Assembly (NCBI GenBank): GCA_031291675.1
Contig: JARLIO010000030.1
Span: 62,001-126,000, forward strand
DNA: 64,000 bases
From: Azospirillaceae bacterium
Lineage (GTDB): Bacteria > Pseudomonadota > Alphaproteobacteria > Azospirillales > Azospirillaceae
Direction: 5' to 3'
Program-made: the position numbers and the translations under genes
In this document: piece by piece, positions 25,784 through 35,687 of the stretch
How the letters are laid out: the number at the start of each line of letters is the position of its first letter
Position numbering within the stretch: the first letter of the stretch is position 1
Notes under the pieces: generated by a model
What the model was told of the DNA's origin: nothing
Databases searched by the model: none
What the model saw: only the letters and a program-made list of their open reading frames with translations

Positions 25784-26545
25784 TTGGAAAGCAATCTGGT
25801 GATGAAAAAGGAAATACCGTCCGGCGGATGGGGCGAGGTCGCCCGTACGGTGATCTATGCCGTCGTGATTGCGCTGGGCGTGCGCACGTTCGTGGCAGAG
25901 CCTTTCAACATTCCGTCGGGATCGATGATTCCGACTTTGTTGGTCGGCGATTACCTGTTCGTCTCCAAATGGTCCTACGGCTATAGCAAATACACCGTCG
26001 CGATGGGATTGCCTCTGTTTGATGGGCGATTCCTTGGCGGACGGCCGCAACGCGGCGATGTCGCGGTGTTCAAGCTGCCGCGCGATAACCATACCGACTA
26101 TATCAAGCGGATTGTCGGGCTTCCGGGGGATCGCATCCAGGTCATCGACGGTGTGCTGAACATCAATGGCGAGCCGGTGAAACTGCAACGGATCGAGGAT
26201 TTCGTCAGCACCGATGGTGCCGGTGAGGTCACCCGGACGCCGCAGTTCCTGGAAACCTTGCCCGGTGGCAAGCAGCATCGCATCCTCCAGGCAAGCGATC
26301 ACGGACCGCTCGACAATACGGCGGTCTATGTCGTGCCCGAGCATCATTACTTTGGCATGGGCGACAACCGGGACAACTCGATGGACTCCCGCGTCCCGTC
26401 CGCCGTTGGCTACATTCCCGAGGAAAATCTGGTGGGGCGGGCCATGTTCCTGTTCTTCTCGATCGACGAGGGCGCCCATTTCTGGGAATTCTGGAAATGG
26501 CCATGGGCCGTCCGGTTGGGCCGAATCTTTAATTCGGTCCAATGA
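25784..26545 (+). CDS. lepB: Signal peptidase I
   Basis: This 253-residue inner-membrane protease removes signal peptides from exported proteins. One N-terminal membrane segment (about residues 18-40) precedes the catalytic serine in IPSGSMIPTLLVGDYLFVSKWSYG and the general-base lysine in DYIKRIVGLPGD. GDNRDNSMDSR is the conserved box E. I chose TTG 25784 because GAGG lies nine bases upstream; ATG 25802 would remove six residues. Its stop overlaps rnc (ATGA). Confidence 0.95.
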   Translation: MESNLVMKKEIPSGGWGEVARTVIYAVVIALGVRTFVAEPFNIPSGSMIPTLLVGDYLFVSKWSYGYSKYTVAMGLPLFDGRFLGGRPQRGDVAVFKLPRDNHTDYIKRIVGLPGDRIQVIDGVLNINGEPVKLQRIEDFVSTDGAGEVTRTPQFLETLPGGKQHRILQASDHGPLDNTAVYVVPEHHYFGMGDNRDNSMDSRVPSAVGYIPEENLVGRAMFLFFSIDEGAHFWEFWKWPWAVRLGRIFNSVQ

Positions 26546-27324
26546 TGATGGTGACGGAAAACGCTGATTGTGCGCCGGGCCCGGTCGCGGCCGCGGGTGG
26601 CGACGGCGGCAGGGACGAGGGCGCGGCGCTGTCGGGGTTGGCGACAGCATTGGATTACCGGTTCGGCAATCCGGCGTTGCTGGCTGATGCCTTGACCCAC
26701 CCCAGCCTGTTGGGGCTGGGGCGCGGCTCGGAAAGGCTGGCCGCGCACCGCGCCTATGAAAGACTGGAATTTCTGGGCGATCGCGTGCTGGGGCTGGTTG
26801 TCGCGGAATGGCTCTATGATCGCTTCCCGACCGAGAATGAGGGCCAACTGGCCAAGCGCCATGCGGCCCTGGTCCAGGGTGATGCGCTGTGCCGGGTCGC
26901 GGAGGAATTGGACCTGGGCCGTTACATCCGGATGTCGACCGGGGAACGTGATTCGGGTGGCCGTTCGAAGCGGACCCTGCTTGCCGATTGTTGCGAGGCG
27001 GTGATCGGTGCACTCTATCTTGATGGCGGACTGGAGCCCGCGCGCGGATTCATTCGCGCCCGTTGGGCCGGTGTGATCGAGCGCAGCACAGCGCCGCAGG
27101 ATGTCAAAACAATGTTGCAGGAATGGGTTCAGGGCCAGGGACGGAAATTGCCGCGCTACGAGGTGATCGACCGTTCCGGCCCTGCTCATGCCCCGGAATT
27201 CCAGGTACGCCTGGTTGTCGAGGGGGAGGAGCCGGAAATCGCGCGGGGCTCATCAAAACGTGAAGCGGAAAAAGCGGCGGCCCAGGCGATGCTGGACCGT
27301 TTGGGAGTGACCGGCAATGAATGA
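26542..27324 (+). CDS. rnc: Ribonuclease III
   Basis: This 260-residue double-strand RNase matures rRNA and other transcripts. The nuclease domain carries the signature ERLEFLGDRVLGLVVAEWLY, with ALTHPSL before it and DCCEAVIGALYLDGG after it. The C-terminal dsRNA-binding domain includes the KREAEKAAAQAML helix. A 30-residue Gly/Ala-rich N-terminal extension precedes the domain; three tandem ATG codons (26542, 26545, 26548) leave the exact start open. It overlaps lepB by four bases and era by eight. Confidence 0.96.
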   Translation: MMMVTENADCAPGPVAAAGGDGGRDEGAALSGLATALDYRFGNPALLADALTHPSLLGLGRGSERLAAHRAYERLEFLGDRVLGLVVAEWLYDRFPTENEGQLAKRHAALVQGDALCRVAEELDLGRYIRMSTGERDSGGRSKRTLLADCCEAVIGALYLDGGLEPARGFIRARWAGVIERSTAPQDVKTMLQEWVQGQGRKLPRYEVIDRSGPAHAPEFQVRLVVEGEEPEIARGSSKREAEKAAAQAMLDRLGVTGNE

Positions 27325-28288
27325 GGCAAATTCCGAGAACCAGGGGCCGGAGGACGTTCCGTCCGATCAGCCGGAGGTCGTGGTGCCGACCGGACCGACG
27401 CGGTGCGGTTTTTGTGCCCTGGTCGGAGCGCCCAATGCCGGCAAGTCGACCCTGCTCAATGCGATGGTTGGCAGCAAGATTTCGATCGTCAGCCCCAAAG
27501 TGCAGACAACGCGCAGCCGGGTCACCGGGATTGCGATGGCCGGCGCCTGTCAGTTGATCTTCGTCGACACGCCCGGCATCTTTTCACCGCATAAGCGGTT
27601 GGAGCGGGCGATGGTCGCCGCGGCGTGGCAGGGGGCGGCGGATGCTGATGAAGTCGTGCTGCTGGTCGACACGGCACGGCGCACGGTCGACGCCGACACC
27701 CGGTCGATCATCGATCGGCTCAAGCAGGGGGGGCGGACCGCGATCCTGGTGCTCAACAAGATCGACCTGATCCGTCGCGACAAGCTGTTGGGTTTGGCCG
27801 AAACCCTGAACCAGGATGGGATTTTCACCGAGGTCTTCATGATCTCGGCCGAGACTGGCGATGGTGTCGAGGATCTGCGCGCGGCGCTGGTGCGTCGCAT
27901 GCCCGAAGGGCCGTGGCTGTTCCCGGACGATCAGTTGTCGGACATGCCGATGCGGCTGCTGGCCGCCGAGATTGTCCGCGAAAAGCTGTTTTTGCAATTG
28001 CATCAGGAATTGCCCCATTCCGCGGCCGTTGAGACCGAGGCCTGGGAAGAGTTCGATGATGGCAGTGCCAAAATCCAGGCGACGATCACGGTGCAGCGCG
28101 ACAGCCAGAAGGCGATCGTGCTCGGCAAGTCCGGCGCCCGGATCAAGGCGATCGGGGCCGCGGCCCGCGAGGAGCTGGAGCATCTGATGGATCGGCGCGT
28201 CCATCTGTTTCTGCACGTCAAGGTCCGCGAGAATTGGGCTGATGATCCCGATCGCTATCGCGACTGGGGCCTCGACTTCAACGCCTGA
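27317..28288 (+). CDS. era: GTPase Era
   Basis: This 323-residue GTPase assists maturation of the 30S ribosomal subunit. The G domain has G1 GAPNAGKSTLLN, G3 VDTPGIF and G4 LNKIDLI. The C-terminal KH domain contains the VGKxGxxIK-equivalent VLGKSGARIKAIGAAARxEL. A short N-terminal extension rich in Glu/Pro precedes G1. It is the last gene of the pdxJ-acpS-lepB-rnc-era run, overlapping rnc by eight bases, and is followed by a strong hairpin. Confidence 0.97.
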   Translation: MNEANSENQGPEDVPSDQPEVVVPTGPTRCGFCALVGAPNAGKSTLLNAMVGSKISIVSPKVQTTRSRVTGIAMAGACQLIFVDTPGIFSPHKRLERAMVAAAWQGAADADEVVLLVDTARRTVDADTRSIIDRLKQGGRTAILVLNKIDLIRRDKLLGLAETLNQDGIFTEVFMISAETGDGVEDLRAALVRRMPEGPWLFPDDQLSDMPMRLLAAEIVREKLFLQLHQELPHSAAVETEAWEEFDDGSAKIQATITVQRDSQKAIVLGKSGARIKAIGAAAREELEHLMDRRVHLFLHVKVRENWADDPDRYRDWGLDFNA

Positions 28289-28302
28289 CCAATTGATCGC
28301 GA

Positions 28303-28336
28303 CGTCGGGGCGGGACCGTCGGTGCCCGCCCCGACG
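28303..28336. terminator. Hairpin between era and the convergent GGDEF/EAL gene
   Basis: CGTCGGGGCGGG (28303-28314) pairs perfectly with CCCGCCCCGACG (28325-28336), giving a 12-bp stem whose ten-base loop can pair further. It lies 15 bp after the era stop, in a 134-bp gap between convergent genes, so it could act in both directions. Confidence 0.55.
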
Positions 28337-28422
28337 GTCGCCGGCGAGGGCCGAAGCCTGCGTGGCATTTCAACGCAACGGTTATTTTCTGTGACCGTTG
28401 GTATAAAGCCGGTGGCCCGGGA

Positions 28423-31074
28423 TCAGGTGCCGGCGGCAATGCCTGACGGAACCGCTGGCGCGACCCGCGATGCGGCACCATCGCCCAGGCTTTTCTCAAT
28501 CTGATCGGCCGGGACGGGCCGGCCAAAAAGCCAGCCCTGGCCGTAGCGACAGTTCAGTTTGCGCAGGCAATGGGCGGCCTCCGGCGTTTCAATGCCTTCG
28601 GCGACAACGTCCATGTTCAGGGCGCTCGCCAGGTAGGTGATGATGCGCACGATTTCATTGCTGCCCTCATGGCGGTCGAGATCGAGGACGAAGGACTGGT
28701 CGATCTTGAGATTGTCGAAGGGAAAGCGTTGAAGATAGCTCAGCGATGAATAGCCGGTCCCGAAATCGTCGAGCGACAACAGGATGTTCTGGCTCTTGAG
28801 CGCCCGAATCACCCGTTCGCAGCGATTGGGGTCGTTCATCAGCACTGTTTCGGTGATTTCGAGCTTCAACGTCTGCGGTGTGATCCGCGTTGTCGCCAGG
28901 ACGTCGGCGACCCGTGACACCAGGTCGTCCTCGAGGAACTGCTTGCCGGACACGTTGATGCTCATGAACAGCGAGCGTTCGTGATTGCGCTGCCATGACG
29001 CCAACTGGTGGCAGGCTTCGTTCAGGGCCCACCGTCCCATGGGCACGATCAGGCCGCTCTCCTCGGCCATCGGAATGAAATCGCTGGGGGCAACCAGGCC
29101 GCGCTCGGGGTGTTGCCAGCGCATCAGCGCCTCGAACCCCGCGATCACGCCGGTCGCCAGGGCGACAATCGGCTGATAATAAAGCCGCAACTGCCCCGCA
29201 TCGATGGCGGTGCGCAGATCCGCCTCGGTACGCAATTGCCGGAGGGCCTGCAGATGCAGCGCGGGATCAAAGACCTCAACCCGGTTGCGACCCGACGATT
29301 TGGCGCGGTACAGGGCCAGGCTGGCGTCACGCAGCAGATCCTGGGCGCGCATGGCCGGCTCGCCCATCGTGATCCCGATCGACGCGGTCAGGACGATGTC
29401 GCGGTTTTCCAGCCTGAACGGCCACTGGGCGATGTCGCCAAAATGGCTGGCTTTGCGACGCGCCTCTGCGACGTCGGCGATGTCCTCAAGCAGGATCGCA
29501 AATTCGTCAGCCGACAGCCGGGCGACGGTGTCGCCGATATCGCGGTTCTGTTCGAACCGGTTGCCGATCAGGAGCAGAACTTCGTCGCCCGCCATCGGTC
29601 CCAGACTGTCATTGACGGTCTTGAAACGATCAAGATCGAGAAACAGCACCGCAAAGCGGGCACCGGTGCGCCGCTGGCGCTCCAGCGCACGACCGATCCG
29701 ATCGAGAAACAGGGCGCGGTTGGGCAGGTTGGTCAGGCCGTCATGGAACGCGTCATGGATCAACTGCTGCTCGACGCGTTTGCGCGTGGTGATGTCGCTC
29801 ATCGATCCGGCGATGCGCCGCGCGACGCCCTCGGAATCCCGGATCGCGATGCCACGGACCATCATCCAGCGCAGGCCGCCGTCGGCATGGCGCATCCGGA
29901 ATTCGGCCTCGAGATGGGCGCTGCCACCGGACAGATGCAGCTCGAGCGCCGCACGAAAGCCGGGAAAATCGACGGTGTCGACGCGATCCAGCCATTCCTC
30001 GGGGCTGGTGCCGATGTCGTCGCCCTGGTATCCCAGCATTTGCTTCCAGCGCGGCGAGTAATAGACCCGACGATCGGCGATGTTCCAGTCCCAGATGCCG
30101 TCATTGGCGCCGCGAACGGCCAGGGCATAGCGCTCTTCGCTGATCCGGAGCTGCTCTTCGGTCTGCTTGCGCTCCGTGATGTCGGTCTGCGATCCGACCA
30201 GACGGACCGGTTCCCCGGCGCCATCGAGGACGGCCGTGCCGCGGCACAACATCCAGCGCCAGCTGTCCTTGGCGTCGCGGACACGGTATTCGATCTGGAA
30301 CGGCCGCCCACCGGCACCGACCTGAGCCTCCAGCGTGGCTTGCAGCCAGATCAGATCCTCCGGGTGCACCCGCTCCAGCCACTCCTCCGGGGTGTTGCCG
30401 ACCGTGGCCTCGGCGAGATGGAGCATGGCCTTCCAACGCGTCGAGTAGTGGATCTGGTCGGTGCGGAGGTCCCAATCGAACAGGCCGTCATAGAGCGTCT
30501 CGGAAACCAGGGCGTAGCGCTGCTCGGAGCGCCGCAGAGTCTCGATGGCCTGTTGGGGGTCGGAGATATCGCAGAGCCAGCCCACCAGCCGGATCGGCAT
30601 GCCACCGGGGCCGATCCGGGCGAGACCGAAGCAGCGCAACCAGTGCCAGGAGTCCGCGTCGTCATGGCGTGCCCGGATCTCAAGGCAAAAAGGGTGCTCG
30701 CGCCGCGACCGCGTGTCACCCGGGCGGTCATGCATCACCGGGGGGGGATCGAGCAGGGCGCGAAAGATCGCCCGGTCGTCGATATGGAGTCGATCAAACC
30801 ACGCCTGGCCCGACAGAATGCCGCCTTCGCTGCGCAAACCAAGAAGCGCGCGAAACCGAGCCGAACCGTCGAGGCGATCGCGAAGCAGATCCCACTGCCA
30901 ATTGCCGTCACGCCCCGTGGCTTCCGACCAGGGGGACGGTCCCATCCCGGCAACACCCGCCGATTCCGTCACGGGGTTGGGGATTGCCGGCCCCTTTCCG
31001 AGCGGCGCAGATCGGTTTCGATCCGGCGTCGGCTGATGTCGACGGGTGATGACCAGACGGCGCTCCCCGGACAA
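28423..31074 (-). CDS. PAS-PAS-PAS-GGDEF-EAL signalling protein
   Basis: This 883-residue c-di-GMP protein has three PAS-like domains (about residues 55-165, 185-310, 315-435), a GGDEF domain (440-600) and an EAL domain (620-865). The cyclase motif reads RLSADEF instead of GGDEF (codons near 29500-29517), so synthase activity is probably lost. The EAL part looks intact: GFEALMRW, KLEITETVLM, LDDFGTGYSSLSYL, LKIDQSFV, EGIET. I therefore expect a phosphodiesterase tuned by PAS input. No membrane segment is seen. A TTG start (31074) with GAGG upstream is the best choice; an ATG 43 codons in is possible. It is convergent with era. Confidence 0.9.
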   Translation of the reverse strand: MSGERRLVITRRHQPTPDRNRSAPLGKGPAIPNPVTESAGVAGMGPSPWSEATGRDGNWQWDLLRDRLDGSARFRALLGLRSEGGILSGQAWFDRLHIDDRAIFRALLDPPPVMHDRPGDTRSRREHPFCLEIRARHDDADSWHWLRCFGLARIGPGGMPIRLVGWLCDISDPQQAIETLRRSEQRYALVSETLYDGLFDWDLRTDQIHYSTRWKAMLHLAEATVGNTPEEWLERVHPEDLIWLQATLEAQVGAGGRPFQIEYRVRDAKDSWRWMLCRGTAVLDGAGEPVRLVGSQTDITERKQTEEQLRISEERYALAVRGANDGIWDWNIADRRVYYSPRWKQMLGYQGDDIGTSPEEWLDRVDTVDFPGFRAALELHLSGGSAHLEAEFRMRHADGGLRWMMVRGIAIRDSEGVARRIAGSMSDITTRKRVEQQLIHDAFHDGLTNLPNRALFLDRIGRALERQRRTGARFAVLFLDLDRFKTVNDSLGPMAGDEVLLLIGNRFEQNRDIGDTVARLSADEFAILLEDIADVAEARRKASHFGDIAQWPFRLENRDIVLTASIGITMGEPAMRAQDLLRDASLALYRAKSSGRNRVEVFDPALHLQALRQLRTEADLRTAIDAGQLRLYYQPIVALATGVIAGFEALMRWQHPERGLVAPSDFIPMAEESGLIVPMGRWALNEACHQLASWQRNHERSLFMSINVSGKQFLEDDLVSRVADVLATTRITPQTLKLEITETVLMNDPNRCERVIRALKSQNILLSLDDFGTGYSSLSYLQRFPFDNLKIDQSFVLDLDRHEGSNEIVRIITYLASALNMDVVAEGIETPEAAHCLRKLNCRYGQGWLFGRPVPADQIEKSLGDGAASRVAPAVPSGIAAGT

Positions 31075-31456
31075 AGCGACCTCAATTTCTTGTTACTATT
31101 CGGTCGATCGTAGCCGAGGGGGCGGCAAGTTCAAGACAAAAGGGCCGCGAGACGATCGAGGGATCAAAAGAAGTATTTTCGGAAAATGGTGTTGATTGTT
31201 TTTGGGGTGAGGTGTCGTGTCCGAGAGGTTTTCAGGGCGCGGCGCGCGATCCCTGGTTGGCACACGACCGTCTGTCGGTGCAGAATGGCCGGTCCGGCGG
31301 CATGATCGGCGGGCCGGGCTGCGGGCACTGGGGAAATGAGTAAAATGGCGAGGCATGGCGCGTTTTCCGCGAGCGCGCGACCCCGGGCGCGACCTCCGCG
31401 ATGGAATGTCATGGTGCCAAGGGTCAAGAGCGGCATGCCCGAGCAAAGGCGATCCG

Positions 31457-32209
31457 GTGGATTGGCGCGATGATGCCATCGTCCTCGCCTTGCGACGACA
31501 GGGCGAATCGAGCGCGGTCGTTACCGTGTTGTCGCGCGACCATGGCCGTCACGCCGGGTGGCTTCGCGGCGCGCGGGATGGCCGTCCGCGCGGCGGGCTG
31601 GAGCCGGGGACGCTGGTGCAGGCCCGATGGCGCGGCCGCCTGGCGGAGCAACTCGGGGTGTTCGTGCTGGAGGCGCAGCTCAGCCACGCCGCGGCACTGC
31701 TGGATGATCCGCTGCGCCTCGCCGCCCTGAGTGCCGCCTGCGCGGTGTGCGAGCGCGCGCTCCCCGAACATCAGCCGCATCCCGGTGCCTTCGCCGGCTT
31801 GTCGGTGCTGCTGGCGCAGTTGCCCGGGCCGGTCTGGGCGGCGGCCTATGTGCAATGGGAGGTCGCGATGTTGCGCGAATTGGGCTATGGCCTTGATCTC
31901 TCGGCCTGCGCGATCACGGGTGGCCATGATGACCTGGCCTATGTCAGTCCGCGCAGCGGGCGTGCCGTCTCCGCGGCGGCGGCGGCGCCCTGGCGCGATC
32001 GGCTGTTGGCGCTGCCGCGCTTCCTGGTTGGCCGTGGTGACGCCGACGCCGCGGCCATCCTTGACGGCCTGGCGCTGACCGGGCATTTCCTGGCCCGCCA
32101 TCTGGGTGAGACCGCCGGGGTGGCCGACCTGCCGGCGGCGCGATCACGATTTGCGCAAACCTATCGCAAAATGATGGCCAAATCGGGTAGCGTGCCGCCC
32201 CATGAGTGA
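31457..32209 (+). CDS. recO: DNA repair protein RecO
   Basis: This 250-residue RecFOR-pathway protein loads RecA onto SSB-coated single strands. The N-terminal OB fold begins DWRDDAIVLALRRQGESSAVVTVLS; GLEPGTLVQARWRGR follows. The helical domain holds VQWEVAMLRELGYGLDL, typical of the family. I chose GTG 31457 because RecO proteins start at this point and AAAGG lies seven bases before it; the frame upstream is not RecO-like. Its last eight bases overlap parC. Confidence 0.92.
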   Translation: MDWRDDAIVLALRRQGESSAVVTVLSRDHGRHAGWLRGARDGRPRGGLEPGTLVQARWRGRLAEQLGVFVLEAQLSHAAALLDDPLRLAALSAACAVCERALPEHQPHPGAFAGLSVLLAQLPGPVWAAAYVQWEVAMLRELGYGLDLSACAITGGHDDLAYVSPRSGRAVSAAAAAPWRDRLLALPRFLVGRGDADAAAILDGLALTGHFLARHLGETAGVADLPAARSRFAQTYRKMMAKSGSVPPHE

Positions 32210-34457
32210 TGAGACACCAATGGATATTCAGGACAAGCCGTTGGCAGAGGCGCTGGGTGAGCGTTATCTGTCCTACGCGCTGTCGACGATCATGGCGCGG
32301 TCGTTGCCCGACGTTCGCGACGGGTTGAAACCGGTACACCGGCGCCTGCTGTTCGCCATGAGCCAGCTGAATCTGGGGCCGGACACGCCGCCGAAAAAGT
32401 CGGCGCGCGTCGTCGGCGATGTCATCGGCAAGTTCCACCCCCATGGCGATGTCGCGGTCTATGACGCGCTGGTGCGCCTGGCCCAGGGCTTCGCCGTGCG
32501 CTATCCGCTGATCGACGGCCAGGGAAATTTTGGCAATATCGACGGCGATAACGCCGCGGCGATGCGATACACCGAGGCGCGATTGACCGCGGTCGCCAAG
32601 GCGATCCTCGATGGCATCGAGGAGGACGCCGTCGATCTCCGCCCGACCTATGACGGTGACGGCGATGAGCCGGCGGTGATGCCGGGGGCCTTTCCCAATC
32701 TTTTGGCCAATGGTTCCACCGGGATCGCGGTGGGCATGGCGACCAGCATCCCGCCGCACAATGCCGGAGAATTGTGCGCGGCGTTGCAACGACTGATCGA
32801 TCACGATCTGACGGCGCTGGAGACGGGCAACACCGCGGCGCCGGACGTTTCGATCGAGGAACTGGTCACTCTGATCCCGGGGCCCGATATGCCGACCGGG
32901 GGCTCCCTGGTCGAGCCCCGTGACGCCATCGTTGAAGCGTACCGGACCGGCCGCGGCAGCTTCCGGATCCGCGCCCGGTGGGAGGTCGAGAAGCTGGCCC
33001 AGGGGACCTGGCAGATCATCGTCACCGAGATCCCCTATCAGGTGCAGAAATCGCGCCTGATCGAGAAGATCGCCGAATTGCTGGCGGCCCGGAAACTGAT
33101 CCTGCTCGACGACATCCGCGACGAGTCGGCTGAGGACATTCGCCTGGTGCTGGTGCCCAAAAGCCGGAATGTCGATCCGGCGGTGCTGATGGAATCGCTG
33201 TTCCGGGCCTCCGAACTGGAGACGCGGTTTTCCCTGAACATGAATGTGCTCGACCGCAATCAGGTGCCGCAGGTGATGAATCTGCGTCAGGTGTTGCGGG
33301 CCTTTCTGGATCATCGCCGCGAGGTGCTGGGGCGGCGTTGCCGTCACCGTCTCGGCAAAATCGACCACCGCCTGGAGGTTCTGGGCGGCTATCTGATCGT
33401 CTTCCTCAATATCGACACGGTGATCCGCATCATCCGTGAGGAGGACGAGCCGCGACCGGCGCTGATGGCGCAGTTCGGGCTGACCGAGGTCCAGGCGGAG
33501 GCGATCTTGAATATGCGGTTGCGCTCGCTGCGCCGCCTCGAAGAATTCGAGATCCGCAAGGAATATGATGGCCTGACGGCCGAGCGTTCCGGTCTGCAGG
33601 CGCTGTTGGACAGCCCGCCGCTGCAATGGCGCCGGATCCGTCAGGAGATCGCGGACATCGATGCCCGGTTTGGCGGCACCACGGCGTTGGGACGGCGGCG
33701 CACGGCGATCGCCGATGCGCCGCCGCTGATTGACGTGCCGTTGGAGGCCACGGTCGAACGGGAGGCGGTGACCGTGGTCTGCTCCGAGAAGGGCTGGATC
33801 CGCTGCGTGTCGGGCCACAAGGCGGATAGTGCGGAGCTGCGCTACAAGGAGGGCGATGCCGAACGCTTCGTCCTTCTGGTCGAAACCACCGACAAATTGC
33901 TGGCATTTGCCAGCGATGGTCGTTTCTACACCCTGGGCGTCGATAAATTGCCGCGGGGGCGCGGGTTCGGTGAACCGATCCGGCTGATCATCGACCTGGG
34001 CAATGACGTCGAGATCGTCAGCCTGTTCAAGCATGTGCCGGGGCAGATGCTGATCGTTGCCGCCAGCGACGGCCGCGGTTTCCAGGTTCCGGCCGACGAT
34101 GTGCTGGCCCAGACCCGATCGGGCAAGCAGGTGCTGAATCTGGCCGAGGGGGCGATCGGGCGATTGTGCGTCGCGGTCGAGGGCGACACCGTCGCCGTGA
34201 TTGGCAATAATCGGCGCTTGCTGGTGTTCGGGCTCGACGAATTGCCGGTCATGGCCCGGGGCCGCGGTGTCACGCTGCAGCGCTACAAGGACGGCAGCCT
34301 GTCTGATCTGACGACCTTCCTGGCGGACAAGGGGCTATCGTGGAAGAGCGGCGAGCGCACCCGGGTTGAAACCGACCTGACGCCGTGGCGGGCGCTCCGG
34401 GGCACCTCGGGCCGGATACCGCCCAACGGCTTCCCGCGCGGCAATCGGTTCACCTGA
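32202..34457 (+). CDS. parC: DNA topoisomerase IV subunit A
   Basis: This 751-residue type IIA topoisomerase subunit decatenates daughter chromosomes together with ParE. It has [23 protein letters not shown] at the N-terminus, [17 protein letters not shown], and the strand-cleaving tyrosine in [13 protein letters not shown]-terminal beta-pinwheel region is less conserved. At the position of E. coli ParC Ser80 it has Val, and at Glu84 it has Asp. The shorter C-terminal domain and the absence of a GyrA box support ParC over GyrA. It overlaps recO by eight bases; parE is not in the window. Confidence 0.93.
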   Translation: MSDETPMDIQDKPLAEALGERYLSYALSTIMARSLPDVRDGLKPVHRRLLFAMSQLNLGPDTPPKKSARVVGDVIGKFHPHGDVAVYDALVRLAQGFAVRYPLIDGQGNFGNIDGDNAAAMRYTEARLTAVAKAILDGIEEDAVDLRPTYDGDGDEPAVMPGAFPNLLANGSTGIAVGMATSIPPHNAGELCAALQRLIDHDLTALETGNTAAPDVSIEELVTLIPGPDMPTGGSLVEPRDAIVEAYRTGRGSFRIRARWEVEKLAQGTWQIIVTEIPYQVQKSRLIEKIAELLAARKLILLDDIRDESAEDIRLVLVPKSRNVDPAVLMESLFRASELETRFSLNMNVLDRNQVPQVMNLRQVLRAFLDHRREVLGRRCRHRLGKIDHRLEVLGGYLIVFLNIDTVIRIIREEDEPRPALMAQFGLTEVQAEAILNMRLRSLRRLEEFEIRKEYDGLTAERSGLQALLDSPPLQWRRIRQEIADIDARFGGTTALGRRRTAIADAPPLIDVPLEATVEREAVTVVCSEKGWIRCVSGHKADSAELRYKEGDAERFVLLVETTDKLLAFASDGRFYTLGVDKLPRGRGFGEPIRLIIDLGNDVEIVSLFKHVPGQMLIVAASDGRGFQVPADDVLAQTRSGKQVLNLAEGAIGRLCVAVEGDTVAVIGNNRRLLVFGLDELPVMARGRGVTLQRYKDGSLSDLTTFLADKGLSWKSGERTRVETDLTPWRALRGTSGRIPPNGFPRGNRFT

Positions 34458-35104
34458 TCGCAACCACGCCACCACCGACGCGCGACCGCCACGGTCGCGA
34501 CGGCCCCTGAGGTTTCGCTTTGATCGGTCACGATCCAAGCGGATCGGTATAAGGCCAGTTTATTCCGCGGTGGCGATCCCTTCGCCACGGCCTGTCTGGT
34601 TGGCTGCCGGTTGCCTGACTGTCTGTTGGCTGATTGTCTGTTCGGGGCGCTGTGTCGCCGCCAGCCGTCAACAATCGCAGCGATGCGGCAAGGCGCGCAC
34701 AAAGCAATTCCGGGGCGCCGCTACCGCTTATCAAAAGCGGCAAGCGCCACCGGAAAGGGGGCGTTTACTCTCCCTATGATCGACAGCGCCGCCAACACTG
34801 ACTTCTTTTTCTTTTGTGCGGCGCAGCAATCATTATTTTTGTTTGATTGGTCTTGGTTGGTCCCGGTTTGCCATCTCGATCGTGGCGTTTCCTCCCTGAA
34901 CTCGGGCCTGCTGTTTATTACCGGGGTTTTACCGCTTCGCCTATCCTACCATAGTGTCATGCCACAGTTGGTCGCGGCACTGGGGGTTGACGCCGGTGGC
35001 GGGGCGCTCGCGAAACGGGGGGCGTCGCGGCGCGTTGAAATTCATCATCATTTTCGACGTTGGGGGCTTGGCCGCGCCGGGCGCGGTGCGGTATTGATAA
35101 GTCC
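34458..35104. other. Long intergenic region after parC
   Basis: This 647-bp gap is the longest without a supported gene. It has a small hairpin at 34481-34499 near the parC stop, then a mixed stretch with a T-rich run near 34802-34860. Open frames here lack ribosome binding sites and family resemblance. I see no tRNA or repeat. Confidence 0.55.
34481..34499 (+). terminator. Short hairpin after parC
   Basis: CGCGACCG (34481-34488) pairs with CGGTCGCG (34492-34499) across a three-base loop, 23 bp after the parC stop. There is no T-run. Confidence 0.35.
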
Positions 35105-35656
35105 ATGATGGCAACGATCCCCCCTATGACGCCCCCAGCGACGCCCCCCGTGACGCCCCCTGTGACAGAGGCCGTCGACACCGCCTGCCCCTGTGGTTCC
35201 GGCCGGCCGATCCGTGCGTGCTGTGGTCCGTACCTGTCCGGTGCCGCGATCGCCCCGACGCCCGAGGCGTTGATGCGTGCGCGCTATTCGGCCTTTGCTA
35301 CTCAAAATATCGACTATATCGAGCAGACGGTTCTGATCGAAAAGCGCGAGGATTTTGATCGCGAGAAAGTGGCCGATTGGGCGGTCCGCAGCCAATGGAA
35401 CGGTCTTGAGATCCGCTCGGCACCCCCGCCCGACGAGACCGAGGGCTGGGTGGAGTTCGTGGCGCGCTTCAGCCTGGACGGCAAGGAGTATCTGCATCAC
35501 GAATCCAGCCGGTTTCTGTATCGTCTTGACCGGTGGTGGTATAGCGACGGAATCATGGGGCCGCGTCCCCGCGCTGTCACCAAGGTCGGGCGCAACGACC
35601 TTTGTCCCTGCGGCAGCGGCAAGAAATACAAGAAGTGCTGTGGTGCCGCGGCCTGA
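35105..35656 (+). CDS. YchJ-family SEC-C motif protein
   Basis: This 183-residue protein has Cys motifs at both ends: [14 protein letters not shown] near residue 25 and [14 protein letters not shown] at the C-terminus. Between them is a YchJ-like domain with [19 protein letters not shown] and a RWWYSDG segment. SEC-C motifs bind zinc. The role of YchJ proteins is unknown. The N-terminus before the first motif is a Pro/Thr/Val repeat ([13 protein letters not shown]). I chose ATG 35105; ATG 35108 follows at once and no clear ribosome binding site is seen. Confidence 0.85.
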   Translation: MMATIPPMTPPATPPVTPPVTEAVDTACPCGSGRPIRACCGPYLSGAAIAPTPEALMRARYSAFATQNIDYIEQTVLIEKREDFDREKVADWAVRSQWNGLEIRSAPPPDETEGWVEFVARFSLDGKEYLHHESSRFLYRLDRWWYSDGIMGPRPRAVTKVGRNDLCPCGSGKKYKKCCGAAA

Positions 35657-35687
35657 GGCCCGATAGCAGCATACGGCGCGGCTCCGG

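Noticed and set aside
31944-34034. Minus-strand frame of about 700 codons opposite recO and parC
   Set aside because: No recognisable domain; antisense artefact of a conserved plus-strand gene.
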